A stretch of 64,000 nt of DNA. Origin: Paenibacillus marchantiae. GTDB taxonomy: Bacteria; Bacillota; Bacilli; Paenibacillales; Paenibacillaceae. Positions 17,471 to 26,005 of the stretch are shown piece by piece. The notes under the pieces are model-generated. The model was not told where the DNA came from, made no database searches, and saw only the letters and a program-made list of their open reading frames with translations. The stretch lies in contig NZ_CP118270.1 of the NCBI RefSeq assembly GCF_028771845.1, positions 868,001 through 932,000 of the forward strand, in the 5' to 3' direction. Positions within the stretch are counted from its first letter, which is position 1, and every line of letters begins with the position of its first letter. Both the position numbers and the translations under genes were made by a program.

Positions 17471-17507
17471 AGGCCCCTGGACGCTAAAAACCAGCGCTCA
17501 AGAGCCT
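17471..17507. terminator. Weak bidirectional hairpin between two small convergent genes
   Basis: AGGCCCCTGGACGCT pairs imperfectly with AGCGCTCAAGAGCCT across an A5 loop. Short T-containing tails exist on both strands. It lies between the 51-residue gene and the convergent 36-residue gene. The rest of 17362-17598 shows nothing else. Confidence 0.4.
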
Positions 17508-17598
17508 CATTTTAATGCATATTTATGATATGGATACCGATCAGTTCATCCGATAATGACTTATGTCAAAAGCGATGTTGCAACGGCATTCCCCGTCC

Positions 17599-17709
17599 TC
17601 AGCGCCGCTTTTTCCTGATACCAAGTTTCCTCCACCCATACACAATAAGAGCTACAGAGCCAGCAATCCATAATAATTGCCATAACATGATACTCAGATC
17701 AAATCCCAT
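17599..17709 (-). CDS. Small membrane protein, 36 residues
   Basis: ATG 17709 is preceded by GGAGGG at seven-base spacing, an excellent start signal. The product is an amphiphilic start (MGFDLSIMLWQ), one membrane helix (LLWIAGSVALIVYGW) and a strongly basic end (RKLGIRKKRR), so the C-terminus should face the cytoplasm. It begins 65 bases after the stop of the DUF2339 gene on the same strand and is probably cotranscribed. No family recognised. Confidence 0.6.
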   Translation of the reverse strand: MGFDLSIMLWQLLWIAGSVALIVYGWRKLGIRKKRR

Positions 17710-17774
17710 GTTGTATCCCTCCCCCAAAGATTGTGAATGCTGTATCGAATATCCTAAAATTGGTTTTTTTCATC

Positions 17775-20342
17775 CTACGGCAGATCGGATTCATTAGACT
17801 GTTCTATCTCTCTAGCCTGAATTTCCTCCATCCGGCTCGACACCTTCTGATACAGATAAGAAATGCCAAGCAGCAGTACGCCAAAGCTGAAATAGGCAAT
17901 GATCTTGCTGCCCGATGTAAGCAATCGCACATCATAGAACACCATTTTCCCGGTGGAAAATAACGTCAGGCCCAGACCGAGGCGCCGAATCATCACATAT
18001 TTTCTTCGGAACCCGTAGGCGATGTACAGGATCGCAAGCAACAGATAGATTAGGCTAAATAACAGCCCTACATCTCCCCAATGAAACTGGACCGTCAAGA
18101 ACACGGTGATGACACCCAGCAGATAGAACCCTGCGATCACCGGATACCATTCAACGCTCTTGAACTGCCCGCGGATTGCCGTGATCAGCAGATCCCTTCC
18201 TGCAAAAAACACGCCCACATTAAAGATAATTAATACGAGTAAACCTACGACTTCAGCCGCTGTGTGCTGCTGAACATCCGGCTGAAGTGCCGGCATGGAT
18301 AACGTTACTGCCAGTGCAATACAACAGCCCACCGCATGCAGGAAGACGATGTAACCCTGCACGATCCGATCACGCAAAAGCCTCACTTTACTCAATCCAT
18401 AGGCCATGGCAATGGTCAGCGCAGCGAACATCAGCCATTTGTAGAACAGGTATAACAGGAATGAGTCATCAACTGCTTTCATATACAATTCATTCGATTC
18501 ATACAGCACATATAACCACAGATTGGCGAGTGTGATGTACTTGAATGCATTCAAAAAGCCAAGCTCTATCTGGCTATAATGATATTTCTCTCCGGATAGG
18601 GAGCCGTTGCGATCCAAGGCGTAATAGAGTGTAATAAGTAGCGCACCCAGCGTGATGCAGGAGTATTTTAGCATGAAATAGGATTGCTCCCCCATGATGA
18701 ACAGCACCAGCACGTCATAGTACACAAAGGTGAACATGCACAGAAGCACGATTCCCCATCCAGCACGTTCCACCAACTTGAACCGCTTCAGATGTCCGAG
18801 CGTAACCAACAGAATTCCTTCGATCAGCCAGCCCATAGACAGCCACTTCGCACCAAACTGGAACGGTATAATCAGAATGGCAAAGGTCAGTGAAGTCACG
18901 TAGAACAATAGAAGGGTCTGTTTTTCCTGAGGCATCCTCTGCTGGATAAAACGGGCGAGCCCGAAATAGACCAGAGCAAAAATCAGAGCAAGCAAACCTT
19001 GTGCGTCATTCCAGCCCGCTGCATCGAACAATACATATAACATCAGGCAGCTGATGCTCGTATTCATGGCGAGCAGTGCAAAGTCCCACCAGGTTAACTT
19101 CACCCGATGTTTAAACGGATACGCCAGTGTAATGCCGAGATATAATGCAAATGTCACAATGGAATACACCATACCGATCTTCTCACTTGGTGAGAGCCAT
19201 AACAGGATGAGCATGGACGGTGTGTTGAACAGAAAACTGATATAGTGCACGATTGGCCACCGTTTGCCAAATGAAATCCATACAATAATTCCGTTCAGGA
19301 GCAACAGATAAATCATGGCCACATAAACAGCCGAGCCTTGAAGGCCGAAATAGGCCACATAGGAGATTAACGGTAAATACCCTCCAACCAAACCAAGTGA
19401 GCAGATCGTCCTGGACTGATACCTTAACGAAAGTAGAACGGATAACGCCGAAACCAGCACCGACAAGGCAAGTCCCGTATATAACCCGATGATATGCAAT
19501 AGAAAATAGCTGTAGAAAATGGAGCCAAACAGAACCGATATCCCGCCGCCCAGCAGCCCCATCGCGAACGTCTGTCTTTTACGCCGGAACAGCCACTCAC
19601 CCCCGGCAAGCATAAGCGCACCAAGCAGGAAGAACGCTACTCCTTTCACCTCATCGCTGAACCAGGTCTTGTAGGAGTACTGAAAGGCTGCACCAACGCC
19701 AAGAATGATCAGCAGGATGGCGACCTTGTTGATCCAGCTCAGGCCAATCTTCATCTCCATCCGATTCTGGCGAATGCGCCGCTGAATGGTCTCTTCGCTT
19801 AAGCCTTCTTCTGCCATATGCTCATATCCTTGTTGCATCTGTCCGCGCAGCGCCTCTTCCCTCTCCCACAGGGTCTGCCTATGCAATGCAATACGTTCCT
19901 GCACCTCAGCAGCCAGATGAGCAATTCTTTCCTTCATCTCATTGGCGTCACCCTGAAGTTCCTCTGAAGCTCGGTTGAATATAGCATTCAAATTCACTTT
20001 GGCGCGGTGCTCATGCGCCACGAGCCGATCATTATGTACACTCGTCTTTCCCCGAAAGTAGGTCTCCATCTTCTCCTGGGATACACGAATGAGATTCAAT
20101 TTCTCATCCAGCATCTGTTCGGATAGAGCCATGCGAAGACGGGCATTCTCCTCTTCCATTTTCCGTGTGCGTACTTCAAGCTGTTGCAGCTTGAGTTGGT
20201 GCGCTTCATATTGCGTTCGCAGTTGTTCGTTTTGCACGATCAGGTCATCGGATTGATAGTCCTGAAGCAGAGCATTATATTCCTTTACCAGCTGCTTCTG
20301 CTGCTCCTGAACCTGGTGAAGCCGATCCTTGAACTCTTTCAT
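17775..20342 (-). CDS. DUF2339 multi-spanning membrane protein
   Basis: An 855-residue protein. Residues 1-75 are a charged coiled coil (KDRLHQVQEQQKQLVKEYNA), with more coiled coil to about 195. From about 205 to 835 there are roughly 20 or more transmembrane helices, the architecture of DUF2339. The segment FLLGALMLAGGEWLFRRKR and repeated short basic loops fit that family. The function of DUF2339 proteins is not established; some appear beside cell-envelope genes. Here the neighbours are a tiny membrane protein downstream and an LCP cell-wall ligase upstream, which is weak support for an envelope role. Confidence 0.75.
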   Translation of the reverse strand: MKEFKDRLHQVQEQQKQLVKEYNALLQDYQSDDLIVQNEQLRTQYEAHQLKLQQLEVRTRKMEEENARLRMALSEQMLDEKLNLIRVSQEKMETYFRGKTSVHNDRLVAHEHRAKVNLNAIFNRASEELQGDANEMKERIAHLAAEVQERIALHRQTLWEREEALRGQMQQGYEHMAEEGLSEETIQRRIRQNRMEMKIGLSWINKVAILLIILGVGAAFQYSYKTWFSDEVKGVAFFLLGALMLAGGEWLFRRKRQTFAMGLLGGGISVLFGSIFYSYFLLHIIGLYTGLALSVLVSALSVLLSLRYQSRTICSLGLVGGYLPLISYVAYFGLQGSAVYVAMIYLLLLNGIIVWISFGKRWPIVHYISFLFNTPSMLILLWLSPSEKIGMVYSIVTFALYLGITLAYPFKHRVKLTWWDFALLAMNTSISCLMLYVLFDAAGWNDAQGLLALIFALVYFGLARFIQQRMPQEKQTLLLFYVTSLTFAILIIPFQFGAKWLSMGWLIEGILLVTLGHLKRFKLVERAGWGIVLLCMFTFVYYDVLVLFIMGEQSYFMLKYSCITLGALLITLYYALDRNGSLSGEKYHYSQIELGFLNAFKYITLANLWLYVLYESNELYMKAVDDSFLLYLFYKWLMFAALTIAMAYGLSKVRLLRDRIVQGYIVFLHAVGCCIALAVTLSMPALQPDVQQHTAAEVVGLLVLIIFNVGVFFAGRDLLITAIRGQFKSVEWYPVIAGFYLLGVITVFLTVQFHWGDVGLLFSLIYLLLAILYIAYGFRRKYVMIRRLGLGLTLFSTGKMVFYDVRLLTSGSKIIAYFSFGVLLLGISYLYQKVSSRMEEIQAREIEQSNESDLP

Positions 20343-20484
20343 GAGCTTCCTCCGTTGGTTGATGTTAAATTCATTCCCTATATTTTACTATATGTATGCC
20401 ATAAAATGGGGTTTAAGGAATAGAATCATTCAACCGTTTTCTGCGGATTGGAAGTCGTTACGGGATTTTTTCAAAAAGCTTACA

Positions 20485-20517
20485 TAAAAAAGCCCGGGAA
20501 TCATCAGCTCCCAGGAC
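20485..20517 (-). terminator. Terminator of the LCP gene
   Basis: On the minus strand AGTCCTGGGA pairs with TCCCGGGCT across an eight-to-nine-base loop and runs into six T residues. The remaining sequence of the 20343-20590 gap holds nothing else I can support. Confidence 0.7.
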
Positions 20518-20590
20518 TCTCATTCATTGATATAGTCATTCTGCATACGTATACAAATTCCGGTCATCTTGCTGAGCCTCGGAAACTTGC

Positions 20591-21622
20591 TTACGCCGGA
20601 TCTTTCGTATCCGCCGTCTCCGGCTCCATAATTTCGGTGGTATCCGGGTCCAGCCAGTTCGCGAGCAGGGTTCGCACATATTGAAGATCACTCTCTGACA
20701 AATCATAGTACCATGTGCCGCTGCGCGTTGCGCCTTCACCCTTCAGCATGTAATTGCTGATTGTTGGCGTGCTGTCTTTCATATATAGAGACTCGGCAAA
20801 TTTCACGATGAAATCCGAGTTCATGTTGGTTGTAAAATTCGATCCAGCGATTTGGATAACGTCCGGGATCTTGGTCAGGTTTTTGACCTCAAGCGCACGA
20901 TTCATGAAGGCACTTAGAAAAAGACGGTGCCGCATCGTCCGATTGAAATCGGAATCTTCCCGGTAACGCACATAGCCCAGCGCTTCTTCGCCGCTGTAGA
21001 TCGGTTTGTTCGCTTCAACAAACAGCTTCTCATGTGCTTTCGATTTGTTCTCAATATTTTTCTTAATCGGCAATTCAACACCGCCAACCGCATCAACAAT
21101 ATCCTTGAGTCCGTTAAAATTAATCGCGGCATAGAAATCGACTTTGTTTTCCAACAAATGCTCCACGGTATCCATCGCCATCTTGGCTTCACCATGCGCA
21201 TAGGCTGAATTAATCTTCGACTTCACATCCCGGCCGATAATATCGGTGTAGGAGTCACGTGGAATCGACAGGAGCAACACTTTATTTTCTTCCGGACGCA
21301 CAACAGAATAGATCATGGTATCCGAACGGCTTGGTTCGTTATCCCGTTGGTCAATTCCTAGCAACAACAGCGAGAATGGATCGGTATGTTCTACAACAGG
21401 TGCATCCTTATCGCCAACAGGCTTGAAGGATTCATCGAGCGTTTCCTTTACGGTTTCCGAAGCAAACAGGTTAAATGCAAACACAACGAGTTGCTTTTGA
21501 TAGATAAATCCGAGTCCCCCCAGCACAATTAAAGTACTCAGGATGATAATCAAAGGTTTCTTCCATCTCTTCTTTGGTTTCTTCGGCTTCCGTCTGGTTA
21601 AATGTGCGGCACTGTTCTCCAT
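20591..21622 (-). CDS. LytR-CpsA-Psr (LCP) family cell-wall glycopolymer ligase
   Basis: A 343-residue protein: basic cytoplasmic N-terminus (RRKPKKPKKRWKK), one membrane helix (residues about 24-45), then the extracellular LCP domain. Diagnostic residues are present: LLLGIDQRD, SDTMIYSVV, LLSIPRDSYTDI, INSAYAHGE, VDAVGGVEL, and the Arg-rich RYREDSDFNRTMRHR. LCP enzymes transfer undecaprenyl-phosphate-linked glycopolymers such as teichoic acids or capsule to peptidoglycan. The C-terminus is an acidic tail (TTEIMEPETADTKDPA). Two adjacent ATGs exist; the second (21622) is better spaced from AAAGGAG. Transcribed alone. Confidence 0.92.
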   Translation of the reverse strand: MENSAAHLTRRKPKKPKKRWKKPLIIILSTLIVLGGLGFIYQKQLVVFAFNLFASETVKETLDESFKPVGDKDAPVVEHTDPFSLLLLGIDQRDNEPSRSDTMIYSVVRPEENKVLLLSIPRDSYTDIIGRDVKSKINSAYAHGEAKMAMDTVEHLLENKVDFYAAINFNGLKDIVDAVGGVELPIKKNIENKSKAHEKLFVEANKPIYSGEEALGYVRYREDSDFNRTMRHRLFLSAFMNRALEVKNLTKIPDVIQIAGSNFTTNMNSDFIVKFAESLYMKDSTPTISNYMLKGEGATRSGTWYYDLSESDLQYVRTLLANWLDPDTTEIMEPETADTKDPA

Positions 21623-21735
21623 CATATCTCCTTTAATAACGGTCTTAGAATCATTTAACTATATTAATAACACGTTTTCAATAGATTACGTTATAATCTG
21701 CTATACAAGAAATGACAGAGAAGGAGTGATGAACG

Positions 21736-22710
21736 ATGGAATATCGACGTTTGGGGAATAGCGGTCTGCGCGTTTCCGCACTTGGACTCGGCACCAATGC
21801 CTTTGGTAAACGGGCGGACGACCCGACTTCGATCCGCATTATTCATGCGGCACTGGATCAGGGAATCAATTTTATCGATACCGCCAACATCTACGCCGGA
21901 ACAGAATCGGAGCGGATTATTGGACAAGCCTTGAAGGGCAGACGGGAAAACGCTGTGCTTGCTACCAAAGCCGGACTTCCCCGGCATGAAGGTCCCAATG
22001 GGCGCGGTTCCTCCCGCTATCATTTGCAGCAAGAGCTTGAACATAGCCTGCTGCGTCTGCAAACGGACTATGTGGATCTGTATCAGATCCATACTTTTGA
22101 TCCGCACACACCGCTGGATGAGACGCTGCGCACATTGGACGATATGGTCACTTCCGGCAAAGTCCGCTATATCGGAGCTTCCAACTATGCAGCCTGGGAG
22201 CTGATGAAAGCCCTTGGTACCAGCGAGCTAAAAGGATATGTACGTTATATCTCGACCCAAACCAGCTACTCTCTGGCTGATCGCACACCTGAGCTTGAAC
22301 TTGTACCGATGTGTCTTGATCAAGGCGTAGGTATCATTCCATATTTCCCGCTGGCTGGTGGCATTCTGACAGGAAAATACAACGGTGAAGCGGGCGTGCC
22401 TTCCGGTTCCAGAGCGGATACCGATCCGGCCTTCAATCGTTTCCTGCTGGAACACAATATTAAATTAGGTGAGCAGGTCAGCGAAAAGGCATCGGCGTAT
22501 GGCTGCTCTCCAAGTGTCCTGTCGCTTGCATGGCTGCTGGCACGCCCTGCTGTTTCGACGGTTATCGTTGGGGCAACGAGCACGGAACAGCTGGAGCATA
22601 ATCTGGCTAGCCTGGACATGAAACTGACCGATGATATAATCTCGCAGCTCGATCAACTCAGCGACTCTTTCCGTCATGGTAAGCCATTTGCGACTTATCG
22701 GATTAATTGA
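21736..22710 (+). CDS. Aldo/keto reductase (AKR superfamily, YhdN/Tas-like branch)
   Basis: A 324-residue TIM-barrel oxidoreductase. The start MEYRRLGNSGLRVSALGLGT is typical. The catalytic tetrad is recognisable as Asp and Tyr in FIDTANIYAGTESE, Lys in LATKAG and His in YQIHTFDP. The NADPH-binding end includes STVIVGATSTEQLEHNL. It would reduce aldehydes or ketones with NADPH in the cytoplasm; substrate unknown. GGAG lies ten bases before ATG 21736. It is divergent from the LCP gene and convergent with a MarR regulator. Confidence 0.9.
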   Translation: MEYRRLGNSGLRVSALGLGTNAFGKRADDPTSIRIIHAALDQGINFIDTANIYAGTESERIIGQALKGRRENAVLATKAGLPRHEGPNGRGSSRYHLQQELEHSLLRLQTDYVDLYQIHTFDPHTPLDETLRTLDDMVTSGKVRYIGASNYAAWELMKALGTSELKGYVRYISTQTSYSLADRTPELELVPMCLDQGVGIIPYFPLAGGILTGKYNGEAGVPSGSRADTDPAFNRFLLEHNIKLGEQVSEKASAYGCSPSVLSLAWLLARPAVSTVIVGATSTEQLEHNLASLDMKLTDDIISQLDQLSDSFRHGKPFATYRIN

Positions 22711-22719
22711 ACCAATACA

Positions 22720-22751
22720 AAAAACCTCCCGGCTAAAAAGTCTGGGAGGTA
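22720..22751 (-). terminator. Terminator of the MarR gene at 22806
   Basis: ACCTCCC and GGGAGGT pair across a 13-base loop. On the minus strand a T6 run follows, so it serves the MarR gene; on the plus strand there is no T run, though the stem is 15 bases past the aldo/keto reductase stop. Confidence 0.75.
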
Positions 22752-22805
22752 CAACTTCACTACACTCTGTAGTCTAATAAAGCATAGAAAAAATCTTTCT
22801 ATGAA

Positions 22806-23267
22806 TTAAACATCTGTTTTATGTTGGATAAATTCCTGCATGATTTCCATGTATTCATCCTTACGATCACTTAACACATCAAAGAACACCTTGTCCGCGG
22901 CTTCAACAAGATGAATACCTTCAAGCGCCAAGCGAGTTCCTTCCGGCGTTGTTGTAATAATATTCGCACGGGTATCGGTAAGATGACGCTTGCGAGTTAT
23001 TAACTCTCTCTTTTCAAGAGCACGGAGCACTTGAGAAGTAACGTTAACATCCACATTGGCAAATTGCGCAAGCTGGACCTGAGTTACCCCCTTGCCCTCT
23101 GTATCGCGTTCATTAAGCCACACACAGGCATGCAATAATACAAATTGGGGTTGTGTTAATTCCAGAGGCTCGAGCACCCTGCGTATTTCCTTTTGCCACA
23201 TCGTAGTAACCTGCCATAGCAGATACCCTGGACTTTCCTGAGCATTTTTATACCGTGAGCTTTCCAT
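22806..23267 (-). CDS. MarR family transcriptional regulator
   Basis: A 153-residue winged-helix regulator. The MarR core runs from LTQPQFVLLHACVWL through VTQVQLAQFANVDVNVTSQV (recognition helix) to the wing RHLTDTRANIITTTPEG. ATG 23267 is preferred over 23285 because GGAGG stands eight bases before it. The linker around EGKGVTQ is normal. An AACGCATGCGTT palindrome overlaps its promoter region, suggesting autoregulation. The target genes are not obvious; the flanking AIM24-like gene and the convergent aldo/keto reductase are candidates. Confidence 0.88.
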   Translation of the reverse strand: MESSRYKNAQESPGYLLWQVTTMWQKEIRRVLEPLELTQPQFVLLHACVWLNERDTEGKGVTQVQLAQFANVDVNVTSQVLRALEKRELITRKRHLTDTRANIITTTPEGTRLALEGIHLVEAADKVFFDVLSDRKDEYMEIMQEFIQHKTDV

Positions 23268-23308
23268 CTCATATACCTCCATCATTACACCTTGAGCTTC
23301 ATCCTATC

Positions 23309-23337
23309 TTATAACGATTGTCGGAACGCATGCGTTT
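23309..23337 (-). promoter_or_regulatory. Promoter and palindrome upstream of the MarR gene
   Basis: The minus strand carries TATAAG at 23314-23309 as a possible -10. The 12-bp perfect palindrome AACGCATGCGTT at 23326-23337 lies where a -35 would be. It is a plausible MarR operator. Confidence 0.45.
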
Positions 23338-23365
23338 CAACGTTGTACATTTTCAGCGGAAAACA

Positions 23366-24043
23366 TTAGCGTGAAGGAATAAATTGCTTGACCCATTGAC
23401 CAAATCCATGTGGATTACGGCTCTGGATCAGGACTGTACCTTCACCTCGGAATCGGCATACCAATCCTTCTCCACTGGTCACGCTAGATAACCAACCTTG
23501 TGAAGCTTTCTCAATGCGATAATTCATATAATTGGGCCATGCGACCAAGTGGGCATTATCCACGATCACTTCTTCACCCGCAGCCAGATTAATCGCATGG
23601 ATTGCACCATAGGATGATAGGAACACTGTTCCTCGCCCACTGATCTCTATAATAAAGAAACCCTCTCCCGAGAAGAGACCTTTCTTCAAGTTTTGCATTT
23701 TGGTATTCACCTGGATGCCTTCCGTTCCGGCCAGAAATCCATCTTTCTGTACGTAGAGCGAATAGGAGCCATCCAGTTCAATCGCCTCCACATCCCCCAT
23801 GCTGGAGGGTGACAACAGAATTTCCGCAGATCCACCTGCAGCCGTTAATTCCTGAAAAAAGAATTTCTCGCCGCTGATCATTCGTCCGAATCCGGCAAAC
23901 ATACCGCCTTCAGCAGATCCCTTCAAGTCAACGGTTGGTGTCATGGATACCATGGCCCCGCTTTCTGCCTTGAACCGTTCTCCCCGTTGCAATTGCACCT
24001 TAAGCATCGCAAATGCACCATCATATAGAATTTCATAGTTCAC
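23366..24043 (-). CDS. AIM24 / TIGR00266 family protein
   Basis: A 225-residue all-beta protein of the AIM24 (TIGR00266) family: MLKVQLQRGERFKAESGAMV near the start, then EILLSPSSMGDV, GLFSGEGFFI, GTVFLSSYGAIH and the closing GEGLVCRFRGEGTVLIQSR with FG/W end. The family forms a trimer-like beta sandwich; its molecular role in bacteria is unsettled. The start is GTG 24043, overlapping the stop of the HxlR reading frame by four bases (GTGA), so it is normally coupled to that gene. Because the HxlR frame is broken, coupling now depends on reinitiation within it. Confidence 0.85.
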   Translation of the reverse strand: MNYEILYDGAFAMLKVQLQRGERFKAESGAMVSMTPTVDLKGSAEGGMFAGFGRMISGEKFFFQELTAAGGSAEILLSPSSMGDVEAIELDGSYSLYVQKDGFLAGTEGIQVNTKMQNLKKGLFSGEGFFIIEISGRGTVFLSSYGAIHAINLAAGEEVIVDNAHLVAWPNYMNYRIEKASQGWLSSVTSGEGLVCRFRGEGTVLIQSRNPHGFGQWVKQFIPSR

Positions 24044-24434
24044 GGCTTCATCAGCTCCTTATTGTCCGTGTTAAAATCATTTAACCCATTATCCTCTAAC
24101 ACTGAGAATTTGTCTCCGTATTCCTTAATAATGTGCTGATCTCCCCAATTACAAAGGGCATTCAGAATCGGTTCCAAACTTCGGCCATATTCACTCAGTT
24201 CATACTCCACCTTGGGAGGTACCTGATTATACACAATGCGGTTCACAATCCCGTCATCTTCAAGCTCCCTCAGCTGCTGTGTTAACATTTTCTGCGTAAT
24301 TGCGGGCATAATACGTTTGAGATCACTAGTGCGTTTCTTCCCGTGTGTCAGATGGCAGAGGATAACGCATTTCCACTTGCCACCGATGACTCAAGTGTCG
24401 CTTCAACTGAAATATTATACTTCTTTCTGATCAT
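24040..24434 (-). pseudogene. HxlR-family regulator interrupted by a one-base frameshift
   Basis: ATG 24434 has GGGAGG at nine-base spacing and opens MIRKKYNISVEATLE, but then runs out of frame to a stop. After one base is restored near 24388-24392 (GAGTC where GAGGTC is expected) the frame continues as VIGGKWKCVILCHLTHGKKR, then TSDLKRIMPAITQKMLTQQL, the canonical HxlR winged helix, to the end at 24040. The repaired protein would be 131 residues, the normal family length. Either the gene is a recent pseudogene or the base is an assembly error. The neighbours fit a regulator: divergent MFS exporter with tandem repeats between, and a coupled AIM24-like gene downstream. Confidence 0.8.
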
Positions 24435-24486
24435 GCTGAATGTCCTCCCGGAAATTGTTATTCATAAAAGCAATTGCTATATAGGC

Positions 24487-24520
24487 ACTAAAAAGTACGT
24501 AGGGTACTAAAAAGTACGTA
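24487..24520. promoter_or_regulatory. Tandem 15-bp direct repeats in the HxlR/MFS divergent region
   Basis: ACTAAAAAGTACGTA occurs perfectly twice, at 24487-24501 and 24506-24520 (period 19). The second copy is preceded by GT, giving the small inverted repeat GTACT-AAAA-AGTAC. This resembles operators of HxlR/YodB-type regulators (TACT...AGTA). Probable binding site of the broken HxlR protein, overlapping the MFS promoter. Confidence 0.55.
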
Positions 24521-24597
24521 CTATTCATTTTATGTCGAATAACTCATAATAGCATTTGCCGGTACGTAAATCTACATTCTGGGGAGTTGAACAAGAC

Positions 24598-25797
24598 ATG
24601 TTACATGATTCAAAACGCAGTACCTGGGCACTGCTGGCGCTGGCAATCAGTGCGTTTGCCATCGGCACCACTGAATTTATCAGCGTTGGTCTGCTGCCCC
24701 TTATTGCAGATGACCTGGGCATTTCCGTAACGACAGCGGGACTGACCGTTACTTTATATGCATTAGGCGTAACCTTCGGGGCACCGATTCTGACATCATT
24801 GACGTCAACGGTGTCACGCAAGACGCTGCTGCTTGCCATTATGGTTGTTTTCATCGCTGGTAACACCATGGCGGCGCTCTCGAGTGGAATTACCATGCTG
24901 CTCATTGCGCGAATTGTCTCCGCCTTGGCACACGGAGTGTTCATGTCCATTGGTTCCACCATTGCGGCAGACCTGGTTCCTGCAAACCGACGGGCGAGCG
25001 CTATTGCCATCATGTTCTCTGGTTTGACCATTGCTACAGTAACTGGTGTACCCCTGGGTACACTCATCGGTCAAAACTGGGGATGGCGCGCAGCTTTCAT
25101 TCTTATCGTTGTCGTAGGTGTTGTGGCCTTTATCGGCAACATGCTTCTCGTGCCATCCACGTTGCAACGCGGAACGCGAACTGCCTTCCGAGAACAACTG
25201 AAGCTGGTAACAGGCGGACGGTTGCTGCTGGCTTTTGCCATTACCGCCGTGGGATATGGGGGAACGTTTGTGGTATTCACTTATCTGTCCCCACTATTGC
25301 ATGATATCAGCGGGTATTCCGAGAAAACGGTCGCGGGAATTCTGCTGCTGTACGGGATCGCCATTGCTATCGGCAATATTATCGGGGGGAAAGCCGCCAA
25401 CCGCAATCCGCTCCGAGCACTCTTCTATATGTTTATCATCCAGACCGTTATTCTGGGCATACTGTATTTCACAGTTCCATTTAAGCTGGCAGCGTTACTC
25501 ACGATACTCGGCATGGGTCTGCTTGCCTTCATGAATGTGCCAGGGCTTCAGACGTACGTCGTGACGCTCGCAGAACGTTATGCTCCACAAGCCAAAGACG
25601 TCGCCTCCGCCTTCAACATCGCAGCCTTTAACGCAGGTATCGCAATAGGTGCATATTTGGGCGGTGTAATCACAGATTCCATCGGTCTGATTCATACCAC
25701 ATGGGTTGGTGCAATTATGGTTCTGGCTGCTGTTCTTCTGACTGGTTGGGCAAGAGCGCTTGATCGTAAACATCCCTATTCCCCATCAGAGTCGTAA
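24598..25797 (+). CDS. MFS drug/sugar efflux transporter (DHA1, AraJ/YdhP-like)
   Basis: A 399-residue, 12-helix major facilitator. The opening LALAISAFAIGTTEFISVGL followed by LPLIADDLGIS is typical of the AraJ/YdhP/SotB branch. Motif A-like SLTSTVSRKT and motif C-like GLTIATVTGVPLGTLIGQ are present. Such proteins export small molecules by proton antiport. The frame is open from 24556, but ATG 24598 follows GGGGAG at 11 bases and matches family starts. It is divergent from the frameshifted HxlR gene; if that was its repressor, the transporter may now be expressed constitutively (inference). Confidence 0.88.
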   Translation: MLHDSKRSTWALLALAISAFAIGTTEFISVGLLPLIADDLGISVTTAGLTVTLYALGVTFGAPILTSLTSTVSRKTLLLAIMVVFIAGNTMAALSSGITMLLIARIVSALAHGVFMSIGSTIAADLVPANRRASAIAIMFSGLTIATVTGVPLGTLIGQNWGWRAAFILIVVVGVVAFIGNMLLVPSTLQRGTRTAFREQLKLVTGGRLLLAFAITAVGYGGTFVVFTYLSPLLHDISGYSEKTVAGILLLYGIAIAIGNIIGGKAANRNPLRALFYMFIIQTVILGILYFTVPFKLAALLTILGMGLLAFMNVPGLQTYVVTLAERYAPQAKDVASAFNIAAFNAGIAIGAYLGGVITDSIGLIHTTWVGAIMVLAAVLLTGWARALDRKHPYSPSES

Positions 25798-25884
25798 GAC
25801 AGGTTAGGAGGTTCGGTCAGATATCAGCCTAAACACGCGTCTTTCCTAGGTTGAAGCTGCAACTCGGAACCGGTTTCGCCTTTA

Positions 25885-25931
25885 TTTTAATCTAGTATAA
25901 TACGTTAATTCGAATTTAATCTACTATGACT
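25885..25931 (+). promoter_or_regulatory. Promoter region with near-identical direct repeats before the aldo/keto reductase at 26006
   Basis: TTTAATCTAGTATAA and TTTAATCTACTATGA occur about 30 bp apart. The first includes TATAAT at 25896-25901, a perfect -10. No good -35 is seen. The repeat may be an operator or two overlapping start regions. Confidence 0.4.
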
Positions 25932-26005
25932 TAATGAAGGAAACTAGAATTTATCGTTTAACATCGTTACTATCATTTTGATTCATAATATGAGGAGGAC
26001 TTCAC

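Noticed and set aside
23337..23348. CAACGTTG resembling the core of the LacI-type operator
   Set aside because: Only eight bases match and the flanks differ from ATTACAACGTTGTAAT; next to an unrelated MarR gene.
24040..24309. Short 89-residue HxlR protein as an intact gene
   Set aside because: The start lies in the middle of the winged helix; the missing N-terminal half is present upstream in another frame.
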